Source of the DNA: an uncultured Bacteroidales bacterium
GTDB taxonomy: Bacteria > Bacteroidota > Bacteroidia > Bacteroidales > Bacteroidaceae
DNA length: 64,000 nucleotides
Direction: 5' to 3'
NCBI GenBank assembly: GCA_902786925.1
Contig: CADAEK010000007.1
Span: forward strand, 1 to 64,000
Below, piece after piece: positions 18,701-26,355 of the stretch. The position numbers were made by a program, and so were the translations under genes. Each line of letters opens with the position of its first letter. Position 1 is the first letter of the stretch. Under the pieces are notes generated by a model, which was not told where the DNA came from, made no database searches, and worked only from the letters and a program-made list of their open reading frames with translations.

Positions 18701-18744
18701 AGGAAGTGACTGCACAGTTTTTTCCTCTGAAAGTTATACAACAT
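15715..18744 (-). CDS. large multi-module fasciclin (FAS1) lipoprotein, first gene of operon
   Basis: A 1009-residue lipoprotein; the lipobox cysteine is near residue 30 (GLGVFSC). I can distinguish about four FAS1-like modules. The first is at about 40-230 (TMFIADDEAFKDFF, FIHQVDKVLLP). The second is at 235-460 (VMLVPSDEALDEWF, NGLVYKTNKVFSP). The third is at 465-690 (YIFLIPSNEGMATFL, YVLDGVVAG). The fourth is at 700-990 (YTIYAPTDAAMEEAF, VKYHLQSNAVF, FAVIHAIDHPLIY). No catalytic motif is seen. As the first gene it may be the most abundant product. A function in surface adhesion or substrate capture for the following SusC/SusD pair is inference from family and position. Confidence 0.85.
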   Translation of the reverse strand: MLYNFQRKKLCSHFLVGSALCVAGLGVFSCSDKYDLDEDQPSGLNTIYGYMQERGNFKYYLKLIDDLGEKEVLSRTGSNTMFIADDEAFKDFFKSNKWGVKSYAELSPTQKKLLLYTAMIDNPYSSSMLSTAQGPVPGEVCRRPSSTTLYDSVTVVPSEDPQGILPDNELFNTLKTESGSEPIVLFTDASTPAPLVHFTGRFLKGNKLESSDVDFLYNQDPGTRQSDDVYVNNAKVIKSDVFCKNGFIHQVDKVLLPLDNMAEVIRQSSTMKKFSRIIERFAAPDYQESLTKAYNNSQGHDYQAVYAKRYFSKFSAGGKEFTTALDKSGNTHNIGADVTLKYDPGWNAYYPNMFNARDGMMEDMAVMLVPSDEALDEWFNNGYGRIVKDYYETIENTPTDVLRQLVNANQFISFVKAVPSQFNHMMDDAGMPLDITSDDVDSVFLACNGLVYKTNKVFSPASYRSVYFPAVIDKNRFSMMASAIESLNYEAYLNSMVSKYIFLIPSNEGMATFLDPVSFGQITGPQMWKFYYEPSEKAGASGPVKAQVYNCEYVEGLGWQPVGAAIANINKNNEMQYVPFTTSGSAVTKTVLRDRLEYILDNTIVIEPYEVGKKFYKTKSNNYVKIEATSGESVDVSGALQDAEKLPLPSLGKPYFMENGNTYVLDGVVAGSNKSVAQTLAAYAELEEGNPEKEFSKFFDIMERCGAFAQDVKREKWVAADQVYGNLANVKDKDVVGNEESDKEKYVYLLDNFHYTIYAPTDAAMEEAFAKGLPTVAEFEAAEEEDVIRKEADDEYHYTKADSIKEVWLDFVKYHLQSNAVFIDGGSKNKSGVYESGKTELTPAVEVAEGVAEEDLVLENGKYVAVTIKGVQYEIKSNSTPAKDADGTYSVEYYTGLYSPGTPYRLTVNVSSSGLSVTDNSGNTAHVLTEKGLYNMMATEYWINADPAKKNEMHPYEQQLANYSFAVIHAIDHPLIYSKDKKTVDGKEVPAQFVYTRKPLAVTTSAKRR

Positions 18745-18769
18745 ATTAGAATAGATTTGTTTGTCTTTT

Positions 18770-18777
18770 CTAAGTTA
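18770..18777 (-). promoter_or_regulatory. possible -7 element of the seven-gene operon
   Basis: TAACTTAG on the minus strand differs at one position from TAnnTTTG and lies 26 bp before the start codon of the first gene. No good TTTG is found 19-21 bp further upstream. The operon may therefore depend on an activator or an ECF sigma factor. Weak evidence. Confidence 0.25.
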
Positions 18778-19085
18778 GCAAAAATTTGTTTATTTCTTTT
18801 GTCGAAAAAAGGTGGTTAGCTAAAGCTACAGCGGTAACATTTGGCCAAATTGCCGCAATGACTTTGATAACGCTTGCAAAGGAACGATTTTTCCAACACA
18901 TAAACAAAAAAAAACTTAAAAGTTTCGACCTATAGGTTAATTTTAACATTCAGGAGCCAAAAAAGAGCCTGAAAAGTGACAACAAAAAGGGATAATAACT
19001 ATGATTTGAGGAGAAGTTGATGAATTGGAACTCGGAACGGCACAACGATACAAAAGGGATGCTACACATATATATAATAATAAGC

Positions 19086-19161
19086 CCTGCGCATATATTA
19101 TCGCGCACCCTGCGCTATTATTATCATGCACGGTGCACGATTATTATAGCGCACGGTGCGC
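19086..19161. repeat. 23-bp-period array of GC-rich palindromes (copy A)
   Basis: Short palindromes are centred at 19109 (GCGCA-CCC-TGCGC), 19132 (TGCAC-G-GTGCA) and 19155 (GCGCAC-G-GTGCGC). A half-site is centred near 19086. The centres are exactly 23 bp apart and the spacers are AT-rich (TATTATT-like). The same palindrome type with the same spacing occurs at 44772-44851. It is not a terminator, since there is no U-run. Confidence 0.8.
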
Positions 19162-19178
19162 GTAATGACACGTACAAG

Positions 19179-19223
19179 CGGTGCATATCACTTCCTGCAG
19201 GGCCGCAAGAATGATATGCACCG
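19179..19223. repeat. long perfect hairpin next to the palindrome array
   Basis: Perfect 12-bp arms (CGGTGCATATCA and its complement) enclose a 21-base loop that includes CTGCAGGG. A small 5-bp inverted repeat (AGTAT/ATACT) follows at 19224-19237. There is no T-run on either strand. It adjoins the 23-bp-period array and may belong to the same repetitive unit. Confidence 0.7.
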
Positions 19224-19323
19224 AGTATGAGAATACTGGTGGGCTGGCAATTAATTATGTATCAGACGCCTTTGCAGTCTATTCACTCACTTCATCTGCT
19301 GACTGAAAGGCATCGCTGAAGGC

Positions 19324-22302
19324 TCAAGGAACAAGTATCTTCTTGCCCTTGATGATGTACAATCCCTTGGTGGGGTTTTGTACTGGACGACCCGTCAGGT
19401 CGAAGATTCCTTCACGAAGCACTGGCTCCGCAGTGGACGCAGGCGCTACTATCTCCTCTACACCGACTATAGTGCCCTCGCTGAAGGGGTTGACACGATT
19501 GAGGAGGGTGTTGAGTCCTCTGACATCCTCGGCCGACAGCTCGCGATTGTAGATGAGAAGGTCGTCGAAGCAGGCTTCTGCTGAGCCCCAGAAGGATCCG
19601 AAGCCGAGATAGAAGTATGTGGCCGACTTGATGAAATCAAGTACAAGGTCGCGATCGAACGCGTCTTTCTCCTCACTGCCTGCATACACCATGTTGCTGT
19701 TTAGATATTTGCTGCCATCACGGTAGAAGGTGTATCCGTTGGCTTTGGAATAGGTGACGGTGATGAGACGCCATGTGCCGGCATCGATACGGTCAACGAT
19801 TTTGTACTGATTGGAAGCATGGGTCTCATTGGCGACGGGATAGTTGACATCAAACCAATGCCCTGCATTGTCGTTGAAGCCGAGGTAGCTGTTGCCTGTG
19901 AAGAAGAAGCGCGGTCCAGACGCCTTGGCGTTGGTGCTGCTGAAGAAGCCCCATAGTGCATCCCACGGGTTGGCGGCATCGGCACGGTTCACCCACATGC
20001 TGACGGTGAAGCCTTCAAGGTCATCCTGTCCGACCAACGGATTGGGCATACGGGTGTAGCTGTTATAACCGATGGCACCGAAGGACTGGTGAAGGACTTT
20101 CCCGAAGCGGGAATGGTCGCTTTGCAGATATGGGATGGGCGTGGAGGTAGAACTATGACCCAGTTTGGCAGTCTGAGTTTCATCGAAGAGGTTTGTGGCA
20201 GGGGTCTCGTCGAAACTGTAATAAGCCATGACGCCTGTCGTGGGATCGCCTACTATCTCTGTGGCTGCCTTGGCTGTGGCATTGTAGGTGTTTTCCCAGA
20301 AATAGTTACCGCACTCCATGCGTGCAGTCATGGTGAAATGCGTCTGTTCAGCTGGGGCATTGTACTTGCCATCGTCTGACAGGACATCAGGCATGGAGGA
20401 GGCCCAGGAAACACGAACATTCTCAACCGGATCGAAGAGTATGGTGATATTCTTGGAAACGTTGCTGAAAAGGGTTGACTTGAAGTATGTGGAGCCATAA
20501 AGCTGGTAGTTGCGCGAGAGGGCATAGGCTGGCTGCAACTTGTAGCCCCACACGGGGACTCCACAGTTGGAGCCGGAAGTGCAAACTGCCGTGAAACAAA
20601 GAACTTTGGAGGTGTTGCCTTCAAGGGTCTGCTCCACTACTACACCATTGTAGTAGAAGGAGCCAAGTTTAATCTGGAAGTAGGACTTGCCTTCGTCGGT
20701 GTATTTCCATATGCCGGTGTAGTCGCCAGTCACTTTACCGTCTGCCGATAGATGGATGGTGCCTGGGGTGGATTCGGCATAGTTATTATGGTCGAGTTTG
20801 TAAGGATGGATGAGGACATGATAGTCGCCCTCAATATCGGAAGCGGACCAAGGCTGAGTGGTGGCGATGGTCTCATCGGTGGTTTCTTCACCATTGAACT
20901 GGAAGGGAGCGGTGCAGAGCCAGCCCTGCTTGTTGAGGTAGAGCTGGTAGGTGCGGACCTGGTGATGGTCGGTCCCGTTGTTGAACTTGGTGTGAGTGAC
21001 CAAAAGGGTACGCCCCTTGTCGTCTTGACAAACGGAGTTGTGTCCCTGGGCGCACTCCCCTACTGTCATCTGCCCCCAGTTATTCATAGCTCCAATGAGT
21101 TTCATGCCTCGGTTGGTAGCAGCACTAGGGCCATAGTTAAGTTGGTAGTTGGTGTAGAGGGCAGAAGTGCTGGAGGCATCAGTGTAGGGCCCATCGGGAT
21201 TGGCGGAACGGAACACACGCATTTCGTAGCCACCATCGGGAGCAAAACCACCATAGCTCATGAAGAGGTAATAGTAGTTGCCAATGTGCTGGATGTAGGG
21301 ACCTTCACCACTAACATAGCATCCTCCGGCAATGAGTTTGCCGAAATAGGGGTCGCTGGTGTAGCCTGTAAAAGAGGCTCTGTTAGGAGCTATCCCATTA
21401 TAGGTGGAGGTGGCATAAGTGTAGGTATAATCGCGCAATCCTGTATTCTTGTCGAGTTTGAGCATGAAGATACCACCTGACCATGAACCATAGGCAAGCC
21501 AGAGTTCGCCATTCTCGTCGAAGAAGGAACATGGGTCGATGCAGTTGGGAAAGCAGTTTCCCCATGCATTGGTACGATAGCGCGAGGGCAGAGAGGCCTG
21601 CTCGCCAAGAACGATTTCAAGGTCAGTGTCTTTGTAGTTGACGCTTTTGCCAGAACGTGTCTGCCCATCGAAACCGCCAAAAACAATGGGGGCCTCGTAA
21701 GTGAAGGGGCCTGTAGGATTGTCACTGGTGAGGAGAACAATGACGGATGCCCAATAATCACCATTCAGACTGAGGTAGAGGCACCATTTGTTCATGTTGG
21801 GATTGTAAATGATATCGGGTGCCCATTGGTCGCCAGACACCCAGGAGGCCTCAGTGGTGGGAGCACGGTTGCCGACCTGAATACTTGCATAAGTGGCACA
21901 GAAAGCAGAAGCGTCGAAGGAGCCGAGGGTGACTTCTTGCTCTGTGGTGCTGCCTGGCAGACAACGTTTCACTCGGTGGGTTGGATTGGACTGGAAGGCC
22001 TTATAGGCATCTAAACTGGAATAGCCTCCCTGATAGTAGTTGAAAATGCCAGAGAAGGACTTGAAATCCTTCGTCTTGGTTCCTGCATAGTGGGAACCAT
22101 AGATATAGTAGAATTGAGTGGCAGGATCCCAAACCACAGATGGGTCATGAATGCTAGTCCAGTTACGATTCTCGGCTTTATAGGCGTATGTAGAAGTCAA
22201 ATCTGTGGTGGACAGTTGTGCTTTCTCAGCAACATCACTCTGCGCAGAAACAGCCACGCTGAACAAAAGCATGGCGAGAAATGTTAGTAAAGGCTTTCTC
22301 AT
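19324..22302 (-). CDS. secreted GH43-family glycosidase, probable arabinan-active enzyme, with LamG-like domain
   Basis: The chosen start (22302) gives a clean signal peptide (MRKPLLTFLAM to VSAQ). An ATG 23 codons upstream lies above the likely promoter and adds a non-signal-like leader. The GH43 beta-propeller comes next and shows all three acidic motifs. IHDPSVVWD carries the catalytic base, DPCSFFDENGELWLAYGSW the pKa-modulating Asp, and GEGPYIQHIGNYYYLF the general acid Glu. The pattern fits endo-1,5-alpha-L-arabinanase subgroups. An Ig/beta linker region and a concanavalin-like LamG domain (about residues 720-930) follow. The C-terminal tail GIFDLTGRPVQNPTKGLYI resembles tails of Prevotella secreted enzymes. 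It is monocistronic by position, and may provide arabino-oligosaccharides. Substrate specificity is not certain. Confidence 0.88.
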   Translation of the reverse strand: MRKPLLTFLAMLLFSVAVSAQSDVAEKAQLSTTDLTSTYAYKAENRNWTSIHDPSVVWDPATQFYYIYGSHYAGTKTKDFKSFSGIFNYYQGGYSSLDAYKAFQSNPTHRVKRCLPGSTTEQEVTLGSFDASAFCATYASIQVGNRAPTTEASWVSGDQWAPDIIYNPNMNKWCLYLSLNGDYWASVIVLLTSDNPTGPFTYEAPIVFGGFDGQTRSGKSVNYKDTDLEIVLGEQASLPSRYRTNAWGNCFPNCIDPCSFFDENGELWLAYGSWSGGIFMLKLDKNTGLRDYTYTYATSTYNGIAPNRASFTGYTSDPYFGKLIAGGCYVSGEGPYIQHIGNYYYLFMSYGGFAPDGGYEMRVFRSANPDGPYTDASSTSALYTNYQLNYGPSAATNRGMKLIGAMNNWGQMTVGECAQGHNSVCQDDKGRTLLVTHTKFNNGTDHHQVRTYQLYLNKQGWLCTAPFQFNGEETTDETIATTQPWSASDIEGDYHVLIHPYKLDHNNYAESTPGTIHLSADGKVTGDYTGIWKYTDEGKSYFQIKLGSFYYNGVVVEQTLEGNTSKVLCFTAVCTSGSNCGVPVWGYKLQPAYALSRNYQLYGSTYFKSTLFSNVSKNITILFDPVENVRVSWASSMPDVLSDDGKYNAPAEQTHFTMTARMECGNYFWENTYNATAKAATEIVGDPTTGVMAYYSFDETPATNLFDETQTAKLGHSSTSTPIPYLQSDHSRFGKVLHQSFGAIGYNSYTRMPNPLVGQDDLEGFTVSMWVNRADAANPWDALWGFFSSTNAKASGPRFFFTGNSYLGFNDNAGHWFDVNYPVANETHASNQYKIVDRIDAGTWRLITVTYSKANGYTFYRDGSKYLNSNMVYAGSEEKDAFDRDLVLDFIKSATYFYLGFGSFWGSAEACFDDLLIYNRELSAEDVRGLNTLLNRVNPFSEGTIVGVEEIVAPASTAEPVLREGIFDLTGRPVQNPTKGLYIIKGKKILVP

Positions 22303-22329
22303 AAATAGGTCAATTTCAATATTCAATGG

Positions 22330-22337
22330 CAAACTTA
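22330..22337 (-). promoter_or_regulatory. -7 element for the GH43 gene
   Basis: TAAGTTTG on the minus strand matches TAnnTTTG and lies 27 bp before the chosen start codon. A TTG at 22354-22356 is only 16 bp upstream, so the -33 element is weak. Its position supports the downstream ATG at 22302 over the one at 22371. Confidence 0.5.
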
Positions 22338-22427
22338 CACTTTTTCCTATAAACAACGAAACTTTTGACAAACTTTATGACGAATAGAAACAAAAAGGAA
22401 CTATATTTCTGCACATGAGGGGAAATC

Positions 22428-22627
22428 ATTGTACAGACGAATGAACAAGTATGGAAGGAAAGAATCTATACGGACCTGCTCTGTTGCGCACGTTCTGCAT
22501 CGAGACAGGAACAAGTTTAATAAGAGGATATTTTGTGAACCAATTCTTTAGAAGGGTTCTGCATCGAGGAAGGAATAAGTTTGATAGGAGATCTTTATAC
22601 GAACAAATTCTGTAGAAAGAATCTGCA
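22428..22627. repeat. imperfect tandem repeat, 64-bp period
   Basis: Two adjacent 64-bp units (22492-22555 and 22556-22619) share most bases, beginning GTTCTGCATCGAG and continuing through AAGTTT and AATTCT. A more degenerate unit precedes them and a partial unit (ATCTGCA) follows. The units do not encode a consistent peptide. Function unknown. Confidence 0.65.
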
Positions 22628-23194
22628 AATGATGGCCATACAAACAAATGGGCAATTGTAAATAACTCTCAGACACCTGATTCCTAGCCTACCCTATCCT
22701 ATCGAAACCGAAAAGAAAAGAAAGAAATAGGAAAGGGATAATAAAAAGGTAAAGAGGCTGAACAAAATAAGGATAATGAAGCTGAACACGCACATCTATC
22801 TAACGGGCGTGACATTAATTGAGAGAGGGAAGGCGTTAAAAACTACACAACCGAGCTTATGGAACTTTAGTATAACACGAAACAGGTATGAGAAAGGTGC
22901 TTCTTCTACACATGTTCGTAATCCCCCAACACATATACTCACTAGTAAACTCAGGCAAGCGGACTGGATTACATATCCGGGCCACAAGCGATACCCATAT
23001 TCAATGATGACAAATGGCCTTTCTACTTCTGTTGAGTACAGATAGGTGCATATGAACGCAGATTTGACATATGGGTACAGACTTGGTATATGCAGATAGA
23101 CTTAACACAAGAACATATTATACGCACAACACAGTAAAGTATAGAACAGACAAAGAGGCGAACTTAGTAGAGGAAGAAGCTCACAAACAAAAAA

Positions 23195-23222
23195 AGACCG
23201 CACACGGTAAGGTGTGCGGTCT
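23195..23222 (-). terminator. intrinsic terminator of the ribosomal supercluster
   Basis: A perfect 11-bp GC-rich stem with a 6-base loop is followed on the minus strand by TTTTTTTGTTTG. It lies 26 bp past the rplQ stop codon and is the only strong intrinsic terminator seen after the alpha operon. Confidence 0.95.
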
Positions 23223-23247
23223 GCAAGATATGTGCGTTGGCAATGAA

Positions 23248-23736
23248 TTACTCTGCAGGTGTCTCTGCTGGAGCTTCAGTAGCTGGAGCTTCTTCTGCTG
23301 CTGGAGCCTCTGCCTTAGGAGCAGACTTGCGAGAACGACGAGTACGAGTCTTCTTAGCTTCGGTCTTTGCCATGTTCTCATCGAAGTCAACGAGCTCGAT
23401 GAATGCCATCTCAGCATCGTCAGAAGGACGACGGCCCAACTTGATGATACGAGTGTAGCCACCCTGACGGTCAGCAACCTTAGTTGCTACGTTACCGAAC
23501 AACTCGGTGATGGCATACTTATTCTGGAGGTAGCTGAACACAACACGACGAGAAGCAGTAGTGTCCTCCTTTGACTTAGTGATGAGGGGCTCTACATACA
23601 CACGAAGAGCCTTAGCCTTGGGAAGCGTAGTAGTGATTCTCTTATGCATGATAAGCGAGATGGCCATGTTAGCCAGCATTGCCTTGCGATGAGAATGCTT
23701 ACGACCCAGGTGGTTGAATTTCTTATTGTGTCTCAT
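23248..23736 (-). CDS. rplQ: 50S ribosomal protein L17
   Basis: L17 binds 23S rRNA near the peptide exit region. The first 120 residues hold the conserved core ([21 protein letters not shown], cut here to its start, then [15 protein letters not shown]). Residues 122-162 form a Lys/Arg then Ala/Pro/Glu-rich extension typical of Bacteroidetes L17. It is the last gene of the alpha operon, 6 bp after rpoA, and is followed by the terminator. Confidence 0.97.
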   Translation of the reverse strand: MRHNKKFNHLGRKHSHRKAMLANMAISLIMHKRITTTLPKAKALRVYVEPLITKSKEDTTASRRVVFSYLQNKYAITELFGNVATKVADRQGGYTRIIKLGRRPSDDAEMAFIELVDFDENMAKTEAKKTRTRRSRKSAPKAEAPAAEEAPATEAPAETPAE

Positions 23737-23742
23737 TTTTGA

Positions 23743-24697
23743 TTAGTCTTTGTCTAATTTATACTTAGAAATATCAGTTCCGAACGAAAGGTTCAAGCTC
23801 TCAAGCAAGTCGTCAAGCTCTGTGAGTGACTTCTTACCAAAGTTGCGGAACTTGAGCAAATCAGTCTTGTTGAATTGTACGAGATCGCCGAGAGTCTCCA
23901 CGTCGGCAGCCTTCAAACAGTTGAGGGCACGAACAGAGAGATTCATATCGACAAGCTTGGTCTTAAGCAACTGACGCATACGCAATACCTCCTCGTCAAA
24001 CTCTTCATTGCCATCAAAGTCTGCATTCTCAAGCGTAATCTTCTCGTCTGAGAACAACATGAGATGGTAGATGAGAATCTTGGAAGCCTCTTTGAGGGCA
24101 TCCTTTGGATGAAGGGAGCCATCGGTGGTGATTTCAAGAACTAACTTCTCATAGTCAGTCTTCTGAGCCACACGGTAGTTCTCTACTGCGAACTTGACGT
24201 TGCGAATTGGAGTATAAATTGAATCAATAGCTATCTCGTTGATTTCCTTGCAGAACTCGCGGTTTTCATCTGCAGGAACATATCCACGGCCTTTATTGAT
24301 GCTCAACTCGATTTCCAATGTTGCCTGAGGATCCAAATGACAAATTACCAAATCTGGGTTTAACACTCCAAATCCACTGAGGTACTTGTTGATATCTCCA
24401 GCCTTAAACTCGGTTGAAATCAGCGACTTGCTTGAATCGAACTTGCTTCAGATTCAAGATAATGTTGGTCACATCTTCCTTGACGCCTGGAATAGTAGAG
24501 AACTCGTGCTCAACACCTGCAATACGGATGGTGTTGATAGCATAGCCCTCAAGCGACGAAAGAAGAATGCGGCGGAGAGGATTACCAATAGTAATACCAT
24601 AACCTGGCTCCAAAGGACGGAACTCGAACTTTCCGTACTTGTCGTCAGCCTCCAACATTACAACTTTTTCTGGTTTTTGAAATGCTAATATCGCCAT
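23743..24697 (-). CDS. rpoA: RNA polymerase subunit alpha, reading frame interrupted
   Basis: The alpha subunit seeds RNA polymerase assembly through its N-terminal domain and contacts DNA and activators through its C-terminal domain. Codons from 24697 give a normal N-terminus ([36 protein letters not shown]) but run into a stop at 24404. The rest continues in another frame: EFKAGD, then [11 protein letters not shown], then the complete C-terminal domain [20 protein letters not shown] and [13 protein letters not shown]. The span of 955 nt is not a multiple of three. Judged against the usual 330-residue Bacteroidales protein (from memory), about 38 nt are missing near 24405-24433. An 8-bp direct repeat ACTTGCTT lies at 24426 and 24441. 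The gene is essential, so an assembly or sequencing deletion is more likely than a true pseudogene. Confidence 0.9.
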
Positions 24698-24708
24698 TTG
24701 TTTAATTA

Positions 24709-25314
24709 TTATTTAGAGTACAACTCGACAATCATCTGCTCCTTGATATTCTCAGGAATGTCTGCACGCTCAGGCATGTGGAGGAACTTACCACCCTTCA
24801 CGCTCTCGTCCCATTCAATCCATGGGTACTTGCTGTGGTTGAAACCTGCAAGTGCAGCATCAATTACCTCAAGGCTCTTTGCTTTCTCACGAACAGAAAC
24901 AACCTGACCTGGCTGAACAGAATAAGAAGGAATGTTAACGACCTGACCGTCAACGACAATGTGCTTGTGGCTCACTAACTGACGTGCAGCTGCACGAGTA
25001 GGAGCAAGACCAAGACGGAAGACTACATTGTCAAGACGAGACTCAAGAAGCTGAAGAAGGATTTCACCTGTTACACCAGATTTCTTAGCAGCCTTCTCGA
25101 AGAGGTTGCGGAACTGACGCTCGAGTACACCATAGGTATACTTCGCCTTCTGCTTCTCAGCAAGCATGAGACCATACTCAGATGTTTTCTTACGACGGTT
25201 ATTGCCATGCTGACCTGGAGCATAATTCTTCTTAGACAAAACTTTGTCTGGTCCAAAGATAGCCTCGCCAAAGCGACGAGAAATTCTTGATTTTGGTCCA
25301 ATATATCTAGCCAT
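24709..25314 (-). CDS. rpsD: 30S ribosomal protein S4
   Basis: S4 is a primary 16S rRNA binder that nucleates 30S assembly. The 201-residue protein has the S4 N-terminal domain ([18 protein letters not shown]) without zinc-binding cysteines and the S4 RNA-binding motif [14 protein letters not shown]. It ends in the usual [14 protein letters not shown]. It is 11 bp before rpoA. The 102-nt spacer upstream, between rpsK and rpsD, could hold an autoregulatory site. Confidence 0.97.
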   Translation of the reverse strand: MARYIGPKSRISRRFGEAIFGPDKVLSKKNYAPGQHGNNRRKKTSEYGLMLAEKQKAKYTYGVLERQFRNLFEKAAKKSGVTGEILLQLLESRLDNVVFRLGLAPTRAAARQLVSHKHIVVDGQVVNIPSYSVQPGQVVSVREKAKSLEVIDAALAGFNHSKYPWIEWDESVKGGKFLHMPERADIPENIKEQMIVELYSK

Positions 25315-25416
25315 ATATTTTCTTAATGTTTAATGCCATACAGTTCTCAGCAGCAGCCGCAGAAAGGAAAGATGCGACAATAAACGAACTCGTTGGCAAA
25401 TGACATAATGTAATGA

Positions 25417-25806
25417 TTAAACTCTTCTTCTCTTTGGAGGACGGCAACCGTTGTGTGGAAGTGGAGTAACGTCAATGATCTCAGTCACTTCAATACCTGC
25501 AGCGTGGCAGCCACGTACAGCGGCCTCGCGACCGTTACCTGGACCCTTAATGTATGCCTTCACCTTACGAAGACCAAGGTCATAGGCAACCTTTGCACAA
25601 TCCTGAGCGGCCATTTGGGCTGCATAAGGAGTGTTCTTCTTAGAACCACGGAAGCCCATCTTACCAGCTGCTGACCAAGAGATAACATTACCTTCACTGT
25701 TAGCCAAAGTAACAATGATGTTGTTGAAAGAAGAGTGTACATGAAGCTGACCTTCAGCGGTAACCTTTACGTTTCTCTTCTTAGCCGTTGTTGTTTTCTT
25801 TGCCAT
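25417..25806 (-). CDS. rpsK: 30S ribosomal protein S11
   Basis: S11 forms part of the 30S platform next to the mRNA exit. The 129-residue sequence has [29 protein letters not shown] and the C-terminal [18 protein letters not shown] diagnostic of S11. The basic N-terminus ([13 protein letters not shown]) is typical of Bacteroidetes. It starts 9 bp after rpsM. Confidence 0.98.
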   Translation of the reverse strand: MAKKTTTAKKRNVKVTAEGQLHVHSSFNNIIVTLANSEGNVISWSAAGKMGFRGSKKNTPYAAQMAAQDCAKVAYDLGLRKVKAYIKGPGNGREAAVRGCHAAGIEVTEIIDVTPLPHNGCRPPKRRRV

Positions 25807-25815
25807 ATCTAATGA

Positions 25816-26196
25816 TTATTTAGTAGCCTTTTTCTTGTTTGCAACAGTTTTCTTCTTGCCCTTACGTGTACGAGCATTGTTCTTAGTGCTCTGACCGCGT
25901 ACAGGAAGACCAAGGCGGTGACGGATGCCACGATAGCAACCAATGTCCATCAAGCGCTTGATGTTGAGCTGAATCTCTGAACGGAGGTCACCCTCAACCT
26001 TATATTCGGCAGCAATCACCGCACGAATCTTACCGGCCTGTTCATCATTCCAGTCCTTTACCTTAATGTCCTTATCTACGCCGGCCTTCTCAAGGATCTT
26101 GCCAGCGCTGCTGCGTCCAATACCAAAGATGTATGTGAGCGCAATTTCACCTCGCTTGTTCTGTGGGAGGTCTACACCTACAATTCTTATTGCCAT
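25816..26196 (-). CDS. rpsM: 30S ribosomal protein S13
   Basis: S13 sits in the 30S head and contacts the 50S subunit and P-site tRNA. The 126-residue protein has [20 protein letters not shown], the helix-two-turn-helix region, and [18 protein letters not shown], followed by a lysine-rich tail. It starts the alpha-operon ribosomal block after rpmJ. Confidence 0.98.
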   Translation of the reverse strand: MAIRIVGVDLPQNKRGEIALTYIFGIGRSSAGKILEKAGVDKDIKVKDWNDEQAGKIRAVIAAEYKVEGDLRSEIQLNIKRLMDIGCYRGIRHRLGLPVRGQSTKNNARTRKGKKKTVANKKKATK

Positions 26197-26229
26197 ATCT
26201 TATCTTTATTTCAATTTCTTACATAAGAA

Positions 26230-26346
26230 TTATCCTTGACGCATCTTGTACTTAGGATTCTTCTTGTTAATAACAAATAGACGACCTTTACGTCTTACGA
26301 TTACGCAATCAGGTGTACGTTTCTTCAATGATGCTCTTGTTTTCAT
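26230..26346 (-). CDS. rpmJ: 50S ribosomal protein L36
   Basis: A 38-residue L36: [19 protein letters not shown], ending NPKYKMRQG. It has a single cysteine, so the CCCH zinc ribbon of the classical form is absent (the zinc-independent type). The position between infA and rpsM is the conserved one. Start ATG at 26344-26346; stop TAA at 26230-26232. Confidence 0.96.
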   Translation of the reverse strand: MKTRASLKKRTPDCVIVRRKGRLFVINKKNPKYKMRQG

Positions 26347-26355
26347 ATTGTAGTT

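Larger units (their letters stand above)
18745..19323. other. gene-free spacer upstream of the fasciclin/SusCD operon
   Basis: About 580 bp without a credible gene between the GH43 gene and the seven-gene operon. Near 18750-18800 it is AT-rich and holds the presumed promoter. From 19086 it holds a periodic palindrome array and then a 12-bp-stem hairpin, both listed separately. No obvious GH43 terminator is present. Confidence 0.6.
22303..23194. other. gene-free spacer between the ribosomal cluster and GH43
   Basis: About 890 bp with no convincing gene. It contains a -7-like element for GH43 and imperfect 64-bp tandem repeats around 22430-22630, both listed separately. The remaining part, 22630-23194, is unstructured AT-rich sequence in which I recognise nothing, up to the rplQ terminator. 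Confidence 0.6.

Noticed and set aside
18745-18945. Riboswitch upstream of the fasciclin operon
   Set aside because: No recognisable riboswitch motif; the leader appears to be only a few tens of bases.
20752-21480. Plus-strand frame of 242 codons
   Set aside because: Antisense to GH43; Gly/Val-rich shadow of aromatic-rich codons.
22776-23045. Plus-strand frame of 89 codons in the spacer after rplQ
   Set aside because: Has an ATG and weak upstream purines, but no homology, promoter or coding composition.
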